A stretch of 32,011 bases of DNA from Beijerinckiaceae bacterium (GTDB lineage Bacteria; Pseudomonadota; Alphaproteobacteria; Rhizobiales; Beijerinckiaceae), in contig SCSF01000154.1 of NCBI GenBank assembly GCA_004298435.1, positions 1 to 32,011 on the forward strand. Reading direction: 5' to 3'. The notes below the pieces were generated by a model. That model saw only the letters and a list, made by a program, of their open reading frames with translations, was not told where the DNA came from and ran no database searches. Shown one piece after another: positions 8,737 through 17,197 of the stretch (position 1 is the first letter of the stretch; every line of letters begins with the position of its first letter). The position numbers and the translations under genes are program-made.

Positions 8737-11700
8737 TCATTCCGCAGCCTTCGAATGTCCAGGCGGCACGGCGGTATCGTCCGCGAGCAATTCGTCGATC
8801 CGGCGTGGCGGCCCGAACAGGCGAGCGCGCAGCCCTTCCATTGTCAGATAAATAACGGGCGTCGTGTAAAGCGTGATCAACTGGCTCAGCAAAAGGCCCC
8901 CGACGATGGCGATGCCGAGTGGATTGCGCAATTCTGAACCCGTGCCCGTCTCCAGCGCCAGAGGCAGCGCGCCGAAAAGAGCTGCGAGCGTCGTCATCAT
9001 AATCGGCCGGAAACGCAGCAAAGAGGCGCGGAAGATCGCGTCATAAGGCGACAGGCCATCCACACGCTCGGCTTCGAGCGCGAAGTCGATCATCATAATC
9101 GCGTTTTTCTTCACGATGCCCATCAGCAGAACGATGCCGATCAGGGCGATGAGCGACAGATCCATATGGAACAGGCTGAGCGCCAGCAGCGCGCCGACGC
9201 CCGCCGAAGGCAAAGTCGAAAGAATCGTGATCGGATGGATGGCGCTCTCGTAAAGTACGCCGAGAACGATATAGATGGCGATGACGGCTGCGAGGATGAG
9301 CCATGGTTCGCCGGCAAGCGAAAGCGCGAATTCCTCCGCATCGCCTGTGAAGGAGCCGCTGATGGACTCAGGCAGACCGATCGCCTTCTGCGCGCGCGCA
9401 ATCGCCGCGACCGCGTCGCTCAGTGAGGCATCGCCTGCAAGATTGAAGCTGATTGTCGCCGCCGGGAACTGTTCCTGGTGTTCGATCGCCAGCGGCGCCG
9501 TGACATGCTTCAGCTTTGTGAAGACGTTCAGAGGAATCTGCGTGCTGATGCCGGTCTGCACCGCGCCCGATGTGGAAGTCGCCGTGCTGGCGGAGGCCGG
9601 CACATAGAGGAGCGCGAGGGATTTGGCGTCGGCCTGATAACGCGGCAGCGCCTCGAGAATCACCCGGTACTGATTGGATTGGCCGTAGATCGTCGAAATC
9701 TGCCGCTGCCCGAAGGCGTCGTTCAGCGTATCCATGACATTTTGCAGCGACACGCCATAGCGTCCTGCGGTTTCGCGATCGACATCGATGAAGAGGCGAA
9801 GCCCCTGATCCAGTCCCTCGGCGGCGACGTCGCGCAAAGCCGGCTCTTTGCTCAACTGCGCAACCAGCTTGCGCGCCGCATCGGAAACCTCAGCGGTGTC
9901 CGAGCCTGTCAGCGTATATTGATATTGGGCGCGGCTCGATTGCGAGGTGATCTGTATGTCCTGCACGGCCTGGAACGTCGCCTCTATCCGCCCGTCTTTG
10001 GCGGCAATCTGCTTCAGCGAGCGGATCACATTCGCGACGCCAGGCCGTTCGTCGCGCGGTTTCAGAACGATCGTCAGATGCCCGCTGTTCGGCGTGTCAT
10101 TGATCGCGCCGACGCCGACAACAGAGGTTACCGCCGTAACATCCGGATCGGCACGAAGCCGATCGGCAAGATCCTCCTGAACCTTGCGCATTTGATCGAA
10201 GGAAATATCGGCGGCGGCGCGGGTGGTCGCGGTGATCACGCCCGTGTCCTGAAGCGGCAGGAAGCCCTTCGGGATCGCAATATAAAGCCAGATGGTCGTC
10301 GCCAGCGTAAGGCCCGTCAGCACCAGCATCAGAGGGCGGTGTCGCAAGCTCCATTCGAGGCTCGCGCCATAGCCCCGGATGACCCGTTCAAGGATCCACT
10401 CGAAGCCGAACCGGCGCGTCTTCGTCTCGTCTTGCGGCGCGGCGGCATGACGTGAGCCGCGCAGAATGTGGCCGCACATCATCGGCGTCAAAGTCAGGGA
10501 GACGATGGCGGAGGTGACGACTGCGATTGTCAGGGTCAACGCGAACTCGCGGAACATGCGCCCGACGAGTCCCGTCATAAAGATCAAAGGAATAAAGACG
10601 GCGATCAGCGAGAAGGTCAGCGAAATAACGGTGAAACCGATCTCGCGTGCGCCTTTCAGGGCTGCGGTGAGAGGCGCTTCGCCTTCCTCGATATGACGCA
10701 CGATGTTTTCGATCATCACGATCGCGTCGTCGACGACGAAGCCTGTGCCGATCGTGAGCGCCATCAGCGAAAGATTGTCGATGCTGAAGCCGCAGAAATA
10801 CATCACGCCGAAAGTCGCGACGATCGACAACGGCAGGGCGACGCCGGCGATGATCGTCGCCCGGATCGTGCGCAGGAACAAAAGCACAACCATCACCACG
10901 AGGGCGACGGACAGCATCAAGGTGAACTGCACATCGTTGATCGAGGCGCGGATCGTCCCGGTCTGGTCGTTGACGATGGAAATATCGATGCCGGCAGGCA
11001 GGACCTTCTGGAGCTTGGCAAGCTCCACTTTCGCGCGCTGCACCGTCTCGATGACATTGGCGCCGGGCTGGCGCTGAACATCGATGATGACGGCGGGCTT
11101 GCCCTTGTACCAGCCGGCGACCTTGGAATTCTCCAGCCCGGCGACGACATTCGCCACATCCTTGACGAGGACCGGCGCGCCGTTGCGATAAGCGACCACT
11201 ATGGATTTATATTCGTTCGCGGCAGTGAGCTGATCGTTGGCGCCGATCGTGTAGGATTGTTGCGCCCCGTCGAGCGATCCCTTCGCGCCAGCGACATTCG
11301 CTGCTGCGATCGCGTTGCGAATGTCTTCGAGGCCGACGCCGTAACTGGCCATGCGAACGAAATCAGCCTGAATGCGGATCGCCGGACGCAAGCCGCCTTC
11401 TATGCCGACATGGCCCACGCCGGTCACTTCGCTGAGCCGTTGGGCCAGCAATGTGTCAGCGAAATCGGAAATCTGGCGCACCGAATAGGTGTCGGACGTC
11501 AGCGCCAGAGTGATGATCGGCGCGTCGGCCGGATTGACCTTCGCATAGACTGGCGGATAGGGCAGGTTCGACGGCAAGGTGGCGGCGGACGCATTGATTG
11601 CGGCCTGAACGTCCTGTGCCGCGCCGTCGATGTCCCGGTCGAGATCGAATTGCAGAGTGATCTGCGACAGGCCGAAGGAACTCGTCGACGTCATCAAGGT

Positions 11701-11931
11701 CAGTGAGGGAATCTGGCCGAGTTGGCGTTCGAGCGGCGCTGTGATGAGTTCGGCCATCGTGTCGGGGCTGGCGCCCGGCAGTTGCGTCGTGACCTGTATG
11801 GTTGGGAAGTCGACCTGTGGAAGCGATGAGACGGGCAGGTTAAAATAGCCGAGCAGGCCGGCAAGCAGCACGGCCACGGCGAGCAATGATGTCGCAATCG
11901 GGCGATTGATGAATGGGCCCGAAACGTTCAT
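8737..11931 (-). CDS. RND multidrug efflux permease, MdtB-like (first of a tandem pair)
   Basis: This is a 1064-residue RND inner-membrane pump with the same architecture as the next gene. The N-terminus is MNVSGPFINRPIATS. Asp401-Asp402 lie in FVVDDAIVMIENIV, and GIVKKNAIMMIDFA carries the TM10 lysine. The ATG overlaps the stop of the membrane-fusion protein gene by four bases, and its own stop is 4 bases before the next pump gene, so the three are a tight operon. Position directly after the adaptor matches MdtB/MuxB. A Ser/Thr/Ala-rich stretch in the second periplasmic half (coded near 9560-9605) makes it a little longer than MdtB (~1040). Confidence 0.92.
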   Translation of the reverse strand: MNVSGPFINRPIATSLLAVAVLLAGLLGYFNLPVSSLPQVDFPTIQVTTQLPGASPDTMAELITAPLERQLGQIPSLTLMTSTSSFGLSQITLQFDLDRDIDGAAQDVQAAINASAATLPSNLPYPPVYAKVNPADAPIITLALTSDTYSVRQISDFADTLLAQRLSEVTGVGHVGIEGGLRPAIRIQADFVRMASYGVGLEDIRNAIAAANVAGAKGSLDGAQQSYTIGANDQLTAANEYKSIVVAYRNGAPVLVKDVANVVAGLENSKVAGWYKGKPAVIIDVQRQPGANVIETVQRAKVELAKLQKVLPAGIDISIVNDQTGTIRASINDVQFTLMLSVALVVMVVLLFLRTIRATIIAGVALPLSIVATFGVMYFCGFSIDNLSLMALTIGTGFVVDDAIVMIENIVRHIEEGEAPLTAALKGAREIGFTVISLTFSLIAVFIPLIFMTGLVGRMFREFALTLTIAVVTSAIVSLTLTPMMCGHILRGSRHAAAPQDETKTRRFGFEWILERVIRGYGASLEWSLRHRPLMLVLTGLTLATTIWLYIAIPKGFLPLQDTGVITATTRAAADISFDQMRKVQEDLADRLRADPDVTAVTSVVGVGAINDTPNSGHLTIVLKPRDERPGVANVIRSLKQIAAKDGRIEATFQAVQDIQITSQSSRAQYQYTLTGSDTAEVSDAARKLVAQLSKEPALRDVAAEGLDQGLRLFIDVDRETAGRYGVSLQNVMDTLNDAFGQRQISTIYGQSNQYRVILEALPRYQADAKSLALLYVPASASTATSTSGAVQTGISTQIPLNVFTKLKHVTAPLAIEHQEQFPAATISFNLAGDASLSDAVAAIARAQKAIGLPESISGSFTGDAEEFALSLAGEPWLILAAVIAIYIVLGVLYESAIHPITILSTLPSAGVGALLALSLFHMDLSLIALIGIVLLMGIVKKNAIMMIDFALEAERVDGLSPYDAIFRASLLRFRPIMMTTLAALFGALPLALETGTGSELRNPLGIAIVGGLLLSQLITLYTTPVIYLTMEGLRARLFGPPRRIDELLADDTAVPPGHSKAAE

Positions 11932-13214
11932 TGCGTTTGCCCTGCCGGCGCCGGAGCGGCGGGAGTGCGGCGGTGGCCGTGGTTGCCTTTCGACGCGGCC
12001 CCCTCGCGCGGCGGCGCGGCGCCAGTCGCCTGATGCAGCGCCGGCGCGCCGGAGGCCGCCGCGCCTTCATCCGTCGCCGGATTGACGCGTGACCCCTCGG
12101 TCAGCCTGACGAAACCTGTCGTGACGACCTGCTCGCCCGGCTTCAATCCGGCTGTAATCACCACTTCCTTATCATCCTGCTGCCCGGGCGTGACCTGCCG
12201 CACATGCACGATCTTGCCGTCGAGCACGAAGACGAAGGGTCCTTTCGGTCCGCGCTGCAAGGCGGCGACGGGCACCACGATTGCCTGCTTCAGGGTTTCG
12301 ATCAGCAGCCGCACCGTCACGAAGCCGCCCGGCCAGAGTTGCAGATCCTTGTTCGGGAAAACCGCTTTCAGTTTCACTGTGCCGGTCGTCTGGTCGATCT
12401 GATTGTCGATAACGTCCAGCGTTCCGGTATCGATCGGCTTCTGCGCCGTGTTGTCGAGCGCATAGACGGTGAGCGCGCCGCTCGCTTTGGCTTTGATGAT
12501 CCGCGCCAGTTGCTGCTGGGGAACCACGAAGATCACCGAGATCGGCTGGATCTGCGACACCGTCACGAGGCCGGTCGAATCGCTCGCATGCACGAGATTG
12601 CCGGGATCGACGACGCGAAGCCCGGTGCGCCCGTCGATGGGCGAGGTGATATGGGTATAGCCAAGGGTCGTGCGGGCGCTGTCCACGGCGGCGGCGTCGA
12701 GTTTCACCTGCGCCTCGTCTTGCGCCACGGTTGCGCGCTGCGTATCGAGCTGCTGCTTCGTCACCGCATTGGTTTTGACGAGATTGTTGTAGCGGGTGAG
12801 ATCGAGCCGTGCGTTGGCGAGCGTCGCTTCGTCCTGCGCCTTCTTGGCTGTCGCCTGATCGAGTTGGGCCTGATAGAGGGACGGGTCGATCTGGACCAGA
12901 AGATCGCCGCGATGCACGTCCTGCCCTTCCTTGAAAGGCATGCTCTGGATCTTGCCGTCGACCTGCGAGCGGATGAGAACCGTTTGCAGAGGCTTAACGG
13001 TGCCGATTCCTTCGATATAGACCGGGACATCGGCGGCGCGCGCCGCGGCGACGAGCACGGGCGTTGGCTGCCCGGCTCCGGCGGCGGGGCCGTGCCGCCC
13101 ATGACTGCGGGACGAAGGCTCCATCTTCGTGCTCGGGGTGAAGAGCGGCATCATCAGCGCCAGCGCAACGCCGAGAACGGCGAGCCAGACGATGCCACGC
13201 CAGAGCTTTTTCAT
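11928..13214 (-). CDS. RND efflux membrane-fusion (adaptor) protein, MdtA-like
   Basis: This is the periplasmic adaptor that bridges the RND pumps and the outer-membrane channel. It has 428 residues. Residues 8-28 are a hydrophobic N-terminal anchor. Then come a beta-barrel/lipoyl part with VYIEGIGTVKPLQTVLI and DGKIQSMPFKEGQDV, an alpha-helical hairpin (QLDQATAKKAQ to LDAAAVDSARTTL), and the returning lipoyl half with THITSPIDGRTGLR. The C-terminus is a low-complexity Ala/Pro/Gly tail. The frame is open upstream to an ATG at 13310, but MKKLWRG at 13214 has a proper anchor sequence and a GGGAG site about 10 bases before it, so I chose that start. Confidence 0.92.
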   Translation of the reverse strand: MKKLWRGIVWLAVLGVALALMMPLFTPSTKMEPSSRSHGRHGPAAGAGQPTPVLVAAARAADVPVYIEGIGTVKPLQTVLIRSQVDGKIQSMPFKEGQDVHRGDLLVQIDPSLYQAQLDQATAKKAQDEATLANARLDLTRYNNLVKTNAVTKQQLDTQRATVAQDEAQVKLDAAAVDSARTTLGYTHITSPIDGRTGLRVVDPGNLVHASDSTGLVTVSQIQPISVIFVVPQQQLARIIKAKASGALTVYALDNTAQKPIDTGTLDVIDNQIDQTTGTVKLKAVFPNKDLQLWPGGFVTVRLLIETLKQAIVVPVAALQRGPKGPFVFVLDGKIVHVRQVTPGQQDDKEVVITAGLKPGEQVVTTGFVRLTEGSRVNPATDEGAAASGAPALHQATGAAPPREGAASKGNHGHRRTPAAPAPAGQTQ

Positions 13215-13293
13215 AAACTTCGACTCCCGGATTAACCTTCGGTTGTGGCCTTCAATAACACACGCTCGATGAACGTAGCCGCACTGCCGCTTC

Positions 13294-13307
13294 TCACCTT
13301 TCGGTGA
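13294..13307 (-). other. GNRA-type hairpin in the gap between outer-membrane and adaptor genes
   Basis: On the coding (minus) strand the sequence reads TCACC-GAAA-GGTGA, a 5-base stem with a GAAA tetraloop. It lies in the 126-base gap 13215-13340, the only sizeable gap inside the efflux operon. It may be a processing or stability element; the stem is short. Confidence 0.3.
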
Positions 13308-13340
13308 CATTGCACGGATCGATATGCAGCCGGTAAGCTC

Positions 13341-14807
13341 TTAGGTCTTCTGCCTGACCGAGGTCCGGTCCAGCCAGGGTATGCCGCCGCCAAGCGCCTG
13401 ATAAAGCGTGACAGCAGCCTGGAAATGCGCGAGCCGCGCCTGCGAAAGACTGTCGAGCGTCGTAAACAATGTCTGCTCGGTTTGCAGAAGCGTTACGAAA
13501 TCGATTGTGCCGGCGCGCAACTGCTGCTCGGCAAGATCATAGGCTTTGCGCGAAGCCGTCAGCGACTGTTGCAGCAAGGCTTGCTGCCGCGCTGTCTGGC
13601 GGACCGCGGAGAGCGCTTTCACGACATCCGAAAAAGCCGAAACGACAGATTTGCGGTAATCCGCCAGCAGTTCTTTCTGCGCGCCCTTTTGCAGATCGAA
13701 ATTTCCGAGCAGCGCGCCTCCGTCGAAGATCGGCTGCGTGAGGCCGGCGGCGAGCGAATAAAAACCCGCCTGCGGCGTGAACAAGCTTTGCAGCGCCAGG
13801 CTTTCGAATCCACCTTCGCCCGTCAGGGCGATCTGCGGGAAGAACGCGGCCCGTGCCGAAACGAGATTGGCATGCGCCGCCAGAAGCTGAGCCTCGGCGG
13901 ATTGAATGTCGGGCCGTTGCAGGAGAAGCTGCGAAGGCAGTCCGGGTGCGATACGCGGCATCCGCAGATGCAGCAGATTCTTCCCGGAAATGCTGAGGCG
14001 TTGCGGCGGCTCGCCGATGAGAAGCGCCAGCGCCGCGGTGTTCTGTTCGGCGATTTGCTGCAACGGCGGAATCGATGCTCGCACATTATCGACAAGCGCC
14101 TGCTGCTGCGCGACGTTCAGCGCGTTGGCCGTGCCGAATTTTGCGCGATCCTGAATGAGCTTGAGGATGCGCGTCGCATCACGCAGGTCTTCCCTGGCGT
14201 AGGTGATCCGCTCGCGCGCGCTGAGAATGGCGAAATAGGTTTCCGCCGCAGAGGAGATCGATGTCAGTATGACCGTATCGCGGTCGTAGCGGCGAAACGC
14301 AGCCGTCTGGACAGCCGCTTCGAAATTCGCGCGGTTCTTGCCCCAAAGATCGACGACATAGCTTGCATTGAACACGGACGAAAAAACGGTGCGCGTCCCG
14401 GCCGAGGTGGAGAAGGAGGCGGGACTCAGGCTTCGCGTGACCGAATCGCCAGCGTCCAGGCTGGGCAGCAGGGCGGCGCCGACAACACGCGCGGCGGCAT
14501 CTGCCTGAAGAATCCGGGCGACTGCGGCGGCGACATCGAAATTGCCGCTCACCGTCTCATTCATCAGCCGGTCGAGTTCGCTCGAACGGAATCCCTTCCA
14601 CCAGTCGGCGGCCGGCGTCGGCGCTTCGTGTCCTTTTCCGTGCGCGCTATAAGAGGCTGGGACATCGAGCGCAGGATTGGGAACGTCGGCATTGGGAATG
14701 CAGCCGCAAAGCGTCAAGCTCAACACGGCGATTCCCGCACTGCGCCAGAATATCGCGCCTGGCGCGCGGGCGCTGGAGATTTTGAGCCGGCGCTCTGGAC
14801 CTTTCAT
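13341..14807 (-). CDS. Outer-membrane efflux lipoprotein, NodT/OprM family
   Basis: This is the outer-membrane channel of the tripartite pump (TolC superfamily). With the start at 14807 it has 488 residues. A basic N-terminus (MKGPERRLKISS) precedes a hydrophobic stretch ending in a lipobox SLTLCGC, so Cys36 is the likely lipidated residue. Two outer-membrane-efflux repeats follow, including AETYFAILSARERI, RPDIQSAEAQL and LPSQLLLQRP. TQPIFDGGALLGN is typical of the NodT family. The frame extends upstream to 14933, but the longer N-terminus would bury the signal sequence. The ribosome binding site (GGAG, 13 bases away) is weak, so the start is uncertain. Being first in the operon differs from muxABC-opmB, where the channel gene is last. 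Confidence 0.88.
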   Translation of the reverse strand: MKGPERRLKISSARAPGAIFWRSAGIAVLSLTLCGCIPNADVPNPALDVPASYSAHGKGHEAPTPAADWWKGFRSSELDRLMNETVSGNFDVAAAVARILQADAAARVVGAALLPSLDAGDSVTRSLSPASFSTSAGTRTVFSSVFNASYVVDLWGKNRANFEAAVQTAAFRRYDRDTVILTSISSAAETYFAILSARERITYAREDLRDATRILKLIQDRAKFGTANALNVAQQQALVDNVRASIPPLQQIAEQNTAALALLIGEPPQRLSISGKNLLHLRMPRIAPGLPSQLLLQRPDIQSAEAQLLAAHANLVSARAAFFPQIALTGEGGFESLALQSLFTPQAGFYSLAAGLTQPIFDGGALLGNFDLQKGAQKELLADYRKSVVSAFSDVVKALSAVRQTARQQALLQQSLTASRKAYDLAEQQLRAGTIDFVTLLQTEQTLFTTLDSLSQARLAHFQAAVTLYQALGGGIPWLDRTSVRQKT

Positions 14808-15146
14808 ACGCGAGACCGAACTCCACTCCATGTCAGGGACGGATGGTTCGGCATGAACGCGTTCCGTCAGGGACCGGACCCGGCGCTGCGAAGCCTCGCG
14901 GCGGTCGAATGTGTCCATTGGGAGGCCTGCCATTCAGGAAGGCCGATCAGTCCGAATATCCGTTTTTTTACATTCTGGGCAATGCACTGATATGTGAATA
15001 ACGGATGCAACTTCGCCGTCCTGGCGGCTTTTGCGGTGTCCGCGCCATCTCTGGCGAAGATAGTCACCTAAAAGTCACGCCATCCTTGACTTAACGATAC
15101 AAAATAGAGAGGGTCCCGACCGTCTGGCCAGAGCCCTAAGCCCAAC
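14808..15146. other. Divergent control region of the efflux operon and accA
   Basis: This 339-base gap separates the efflux operon (minus) from accA (plus). It contains an inverted repeat CTTCGCC (15011-15017) / GGCGAAG (15053-15059) and a direct repeat at 15062-15078. TTGACT at 15086 followed by an AT-rich ACAAAATAG could contribute to an accA promoter, but no -10 lies at standard spacing. I see no convincing gene inside the gap. Confidence 0.45.
15062..15078. promoter_or_regulatory. Direct repeat AGTCAC with 11-base period (OmpR/PhoB-type operator candidate)
   Basis: AGTCAC at 15062-15067 recurs at 15073-15078 with CTAAA between. Tandem half-sites spaced one helical turn apart are the usual target of OmpR/PhoB-family response regulators, and the GTCAC-N6-GTCAC form resembles Pho-box half-sites. 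E. coli mdtABC is controlled by the OmpR-family regulator BaeR. No regulator gene is in the window. Confidence 0.35.
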
Positions 15147-16100
15147 ATGCGCAGCTATTTAGATTTTGAGAAGCCCGTCGCCGAACTCGAGTCGAAAATC
15201 GAGGAAATGCGAGCCCTCGCGAGCGAGAACGGTTCCGATGGACTCGGGGAGGAACTGATCCGACTCGAGCTTCGGGCGATGAAATCGCTTTCCGAGCTCT
15301 ATGCCAACCTCACTCCCTGGCAAAAAACCAATGTCGCCCGCCATCCGCAGCGGCCGCATTGCTTCGATTACATCGCCGGTCTGTTCACCGAATTCACCCC
15401 CCTGTCAGGAGACAGGCTCTTTGGCGAGGACAAGGCGATCGTCGGCGGCTTCGCCCGCTTCCGCGGCGCGCCGGTCTGCGTGATCGGTCAAGAAAAAGGC
15501 TCGGATACGCAGTCGCGCCTGCGGCATAATTTCGGCATGGCGCGGCCGGAAGGCTATCGCAAAGCGGTCCGTTTGATGGATCTCGCCGACAAATTCAGTC
15601 TCCCGGTCATTTCGCTCGTCGATACAGCCGGCGCCTTTCCGGGCGTCGATGCCGAGGAGCGCGGCCAGGCCGAGGCAATCGCGCGCTCGACGGACAAGGC
15701 ATTGTCGCTCGGCGTGCCCAATGTCGCCGTGATCCTCGGTGAAGGCGGCTCGGGCGGCGCGATCGCGATTGCAAGCTGCAATCGCGTGATGATGCTCGAA
15801 CATGCGATCTATACGGTCGCTTCTCCCGAGGCTTCCGCGTCCATCCTCTGGCGCGATACGACCAAGGCGCAGGAAGCCGCGACGAACATGAAGGTGACGG
15901 CGCAGGACCTTTTGCGGTTCGGGATCATCGACACGATTATTCAGGAGCCCCTCGGGGGCGCGCATCGCGATCCCGGAGCGACGATCGCCTCGGTCGGCTT
16001 GGCGATTTCAACGGCTCTCGAAGGTCTTGGCAATCTCTCGCCCGAGGCGCTGCGCGACGTGCGCGCCGAGAAGTTCCTCGCCATGGGCCGGAAGGTCTGA
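15147..16100 (+). CDS. accA: Acetyl-CoA carboxylase, carboxyltransferase subunit alpha
   Basis: This subunit, with AccD, moves the carboxyl group from carboxybiotin to acetyl-CoA to make malonyl-CoA, the first step of fatty acid synthesis. It has 317 residues (E. coli AccA has 319). The N-terminal helical region with LDFEKPVAELESKIEEM is typical, DTAGAFPG is at 159-166, and GEGGSGGAIA around 198-207 forms the oxyanion-hole turn of the crotonase-like fold. It stands alone, divergent from the efflux operon. A hairpin 18 bases after the stop may be its terminator. The ATG at 15147 lacks a strong Shine-Dalgarno sequence, but the N-terminus fits the family well. Confidence 0.96.
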   Translation: MRSYLDFEKPVAELESKIEEMRALASENGSDGLGEELIRLELRAMKSLSELYANLTPWQKTNVARHPQRPHCFDYIAGLFTEFTPLSGDRLFGEDKAIVGGFARFRGAPVCVIGQEKGSDTQSRLRHNFGMARPEGYRKAVRLMDLADKFSLPVISLVDTAGAFPGVDAEERGQAEAIARSTDKALSLGVPNVAVILGEGGSGGAIAIASCNRVMMLEHAIYTVASPEASASILWRDTTKAQEAATNMKVTAQDLLRFGIIDTIIQEPLGGAHRDPGATIASVGLAISTALEGLGNLSPEALRDVRAEKFLAMGRKV

Positions 16101-16117
16101 TCTGCGCTCGCCGCAGT

Positions 16118-16141
16118 CCTTCTCCCGCAGGCGCGAGAAGG
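16118..16141 (+). terminator. Hairpin after accA
   Basis: CCTTCTC (16118-16124) and GAGAAGG (16135-16141) form a 7-base stem with a 10-base loop, 18 bases after the accA stop. No T-run follows, so termination would be weak or the hairpin may be a short dispersed repeat. Confidence 0.4.
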
Positions 16142-16328
16142 GGTTCAATAACTGCCGAATCCGCGCCGCGGCTCAATATTTCGCGACGACCGGAGCCTGG
16201 CTTCCGAAGCTGAAGCGGTAAGTTGACGGCTCCCCGATAATTTAATCATTTCCGCGTAAACATTCACTCCAATACAAATCGCGAGGGGGCCGACTAATCA
16301 TCGGTTATTATTGGAGGGGGCAAAGTGG

Positions 16329-16511
16329 ATGAATATTAGGAAGGCACAATGGATTAGCATAGCAGTAACAATAGTCGTTGACCTTCCGTTTGGATTCTTG
16401 GCGGATCATTACCTAAGGAGCGGCCTTGGTATGGTTATTGTACTATACGTCGTTGGAGGGATTGTATATTTTTCTGTTTTCAATTTTCTCAAAAATAAGG
16501 CCGAACGATAG
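16329..16511 (+). CDS. Small two-helix membrane protein of unknown function
   Basis: This 60-residue protein has two predicted membrane helices, residues ~8-24 (WISIAVTIVVDLPFGF) and ~33-53 (LGMVIVLYVVGGIVYFSVF), with a positively charged end KNKAER. I recognise no family. A TTG at 16311 is in frame, but the ATG at 16329 has a strong GGAGGGGG site about 8 bases before it and is the better start. The gene and about 100 bases before it are clearly more AT-rich than accA or the acetyltransferase gene, and codon use differs (ATA, GTA and TTA are used), which suggests recent acquisition. No mobile-element gene flanks it. It could be a real orphan gene or a chance frame; the ribosome binding site and clean helices favour a gene. 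Confidence 0.6.
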   Translation: MNIRKAQWISIAVTIVVDLPFGFLADHYLRSGLGMVIVLYVVGGIVYFSVFNFLKNKAER

Positions 16512-16598
16512 ATTTGTGAGGGTGAATCTCTCAGAGAAGGAGTCTCGATTGCTCCGCGACTGATTCGATTTTCTGGAGCGATTCGCTTTCAGAGAACG

Positions 16599-17099
16599 TC
16601 AATGCGCCCGCATCACGCGGCCGGAGACGCCGTCGAAGCCACCGTCAACGAGTTCGCAATAAAGCAGCCGTTCCGGATCGACCGGCCCGATAAAGCTGAG
16701 GCGGCCCAAAGGCACCGGCCTGAAGCCCATGCGTCCGTAATAGGCCATGTCGCCGACAAGCAGCACGAGCCGATGCCCGGCGGCTTTCGCTGCTTCCAGC
16801 GATTTGAGAACCAGAGCCTCGCCGATACCGCCTGACCGGAATGCCGGTTCGACGCTGAGCGGCCCAAGCAGCAACGCGGGGCTGCTGCCGCAAAGGATCG
16901 GCGTCATTCGATTGGCCCCGACAAGCAAAGTGCCGACGTGAGCGACACAGGAGAGCCGGTAGTCTGCCGGAACCCCCTCGCGCAAACGATAGGCCGAGCG
17001 GGCGAAGCGCCCCGGCCCGAAAGTACGCTCATCGAGCCTGTCGATGGCGGCGTGATCTGCCGGACTCTGCGGCGCAAGAACAAGCGGCACGTCGGCCAT
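16599..17099 (-). CDS. GNAT-family N-acetyltransferase (YhbS-like)
   Basis: This 166-residue enzyme should transfer an acetyl group from acetyl-CoA to an amine; the substrate is unknown. The acetyl-CoA binding motif A is LSVEPAFRSGGIGEALV (81-97) with RSGGIG at 88-93, and YYGRMGF (120-126) is the motif B region seen in YhbS-type proteins. The frame extends upstream to 17204, but the ATG at 17099 (MADVPLVLAP) fits the family length and follows a GGGA. The gene ends near an AT-richer stretch with imperfect palindromes (16512-16598). It is transcribed in the same direction as the NUDIX gene 99 bases upstream; they may or may not share a transcript. Confidence 0.85.
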   Translation of the reverse strand: MADVPLVLAPQSPADHAAIDRLDERTFGPGRFARSAYRLREGVPADYRLSCVAHVGTLLVGANRMTPILCGSSPALLLGPLSVEPAFRSGGIGEALVLKSLEAAKAAGHRLVLLVGDMAYYGRMGFRPVPLGRLSFIGPVDPERLLYCELVDGGFDGVSGRVMRAH

Positions 17100-17197
17100 G
17101 GCTGTTTCCCGGCGAGGGATGAGGAAAAGAACGGATGAATCGTCTAGCATCCCGCTCCAGGATCGTCCACGCGCGGCTTTGCTACAGCGTTTCACCT

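Noticed and set aside
8154-14990. Long open frames on the plus strand opposite the efflux operon (e.g. 8154-8855, 9478-10455, 10468-11706, 12204-13235, 13425-14990)
   Set aside because: They lie wholly or almost wholly antisense to clearly conserved pump genes, have Arg/His/Asp-rich unnatural composition and no recognisable domain. High-GC third-position bias explains such shadows.
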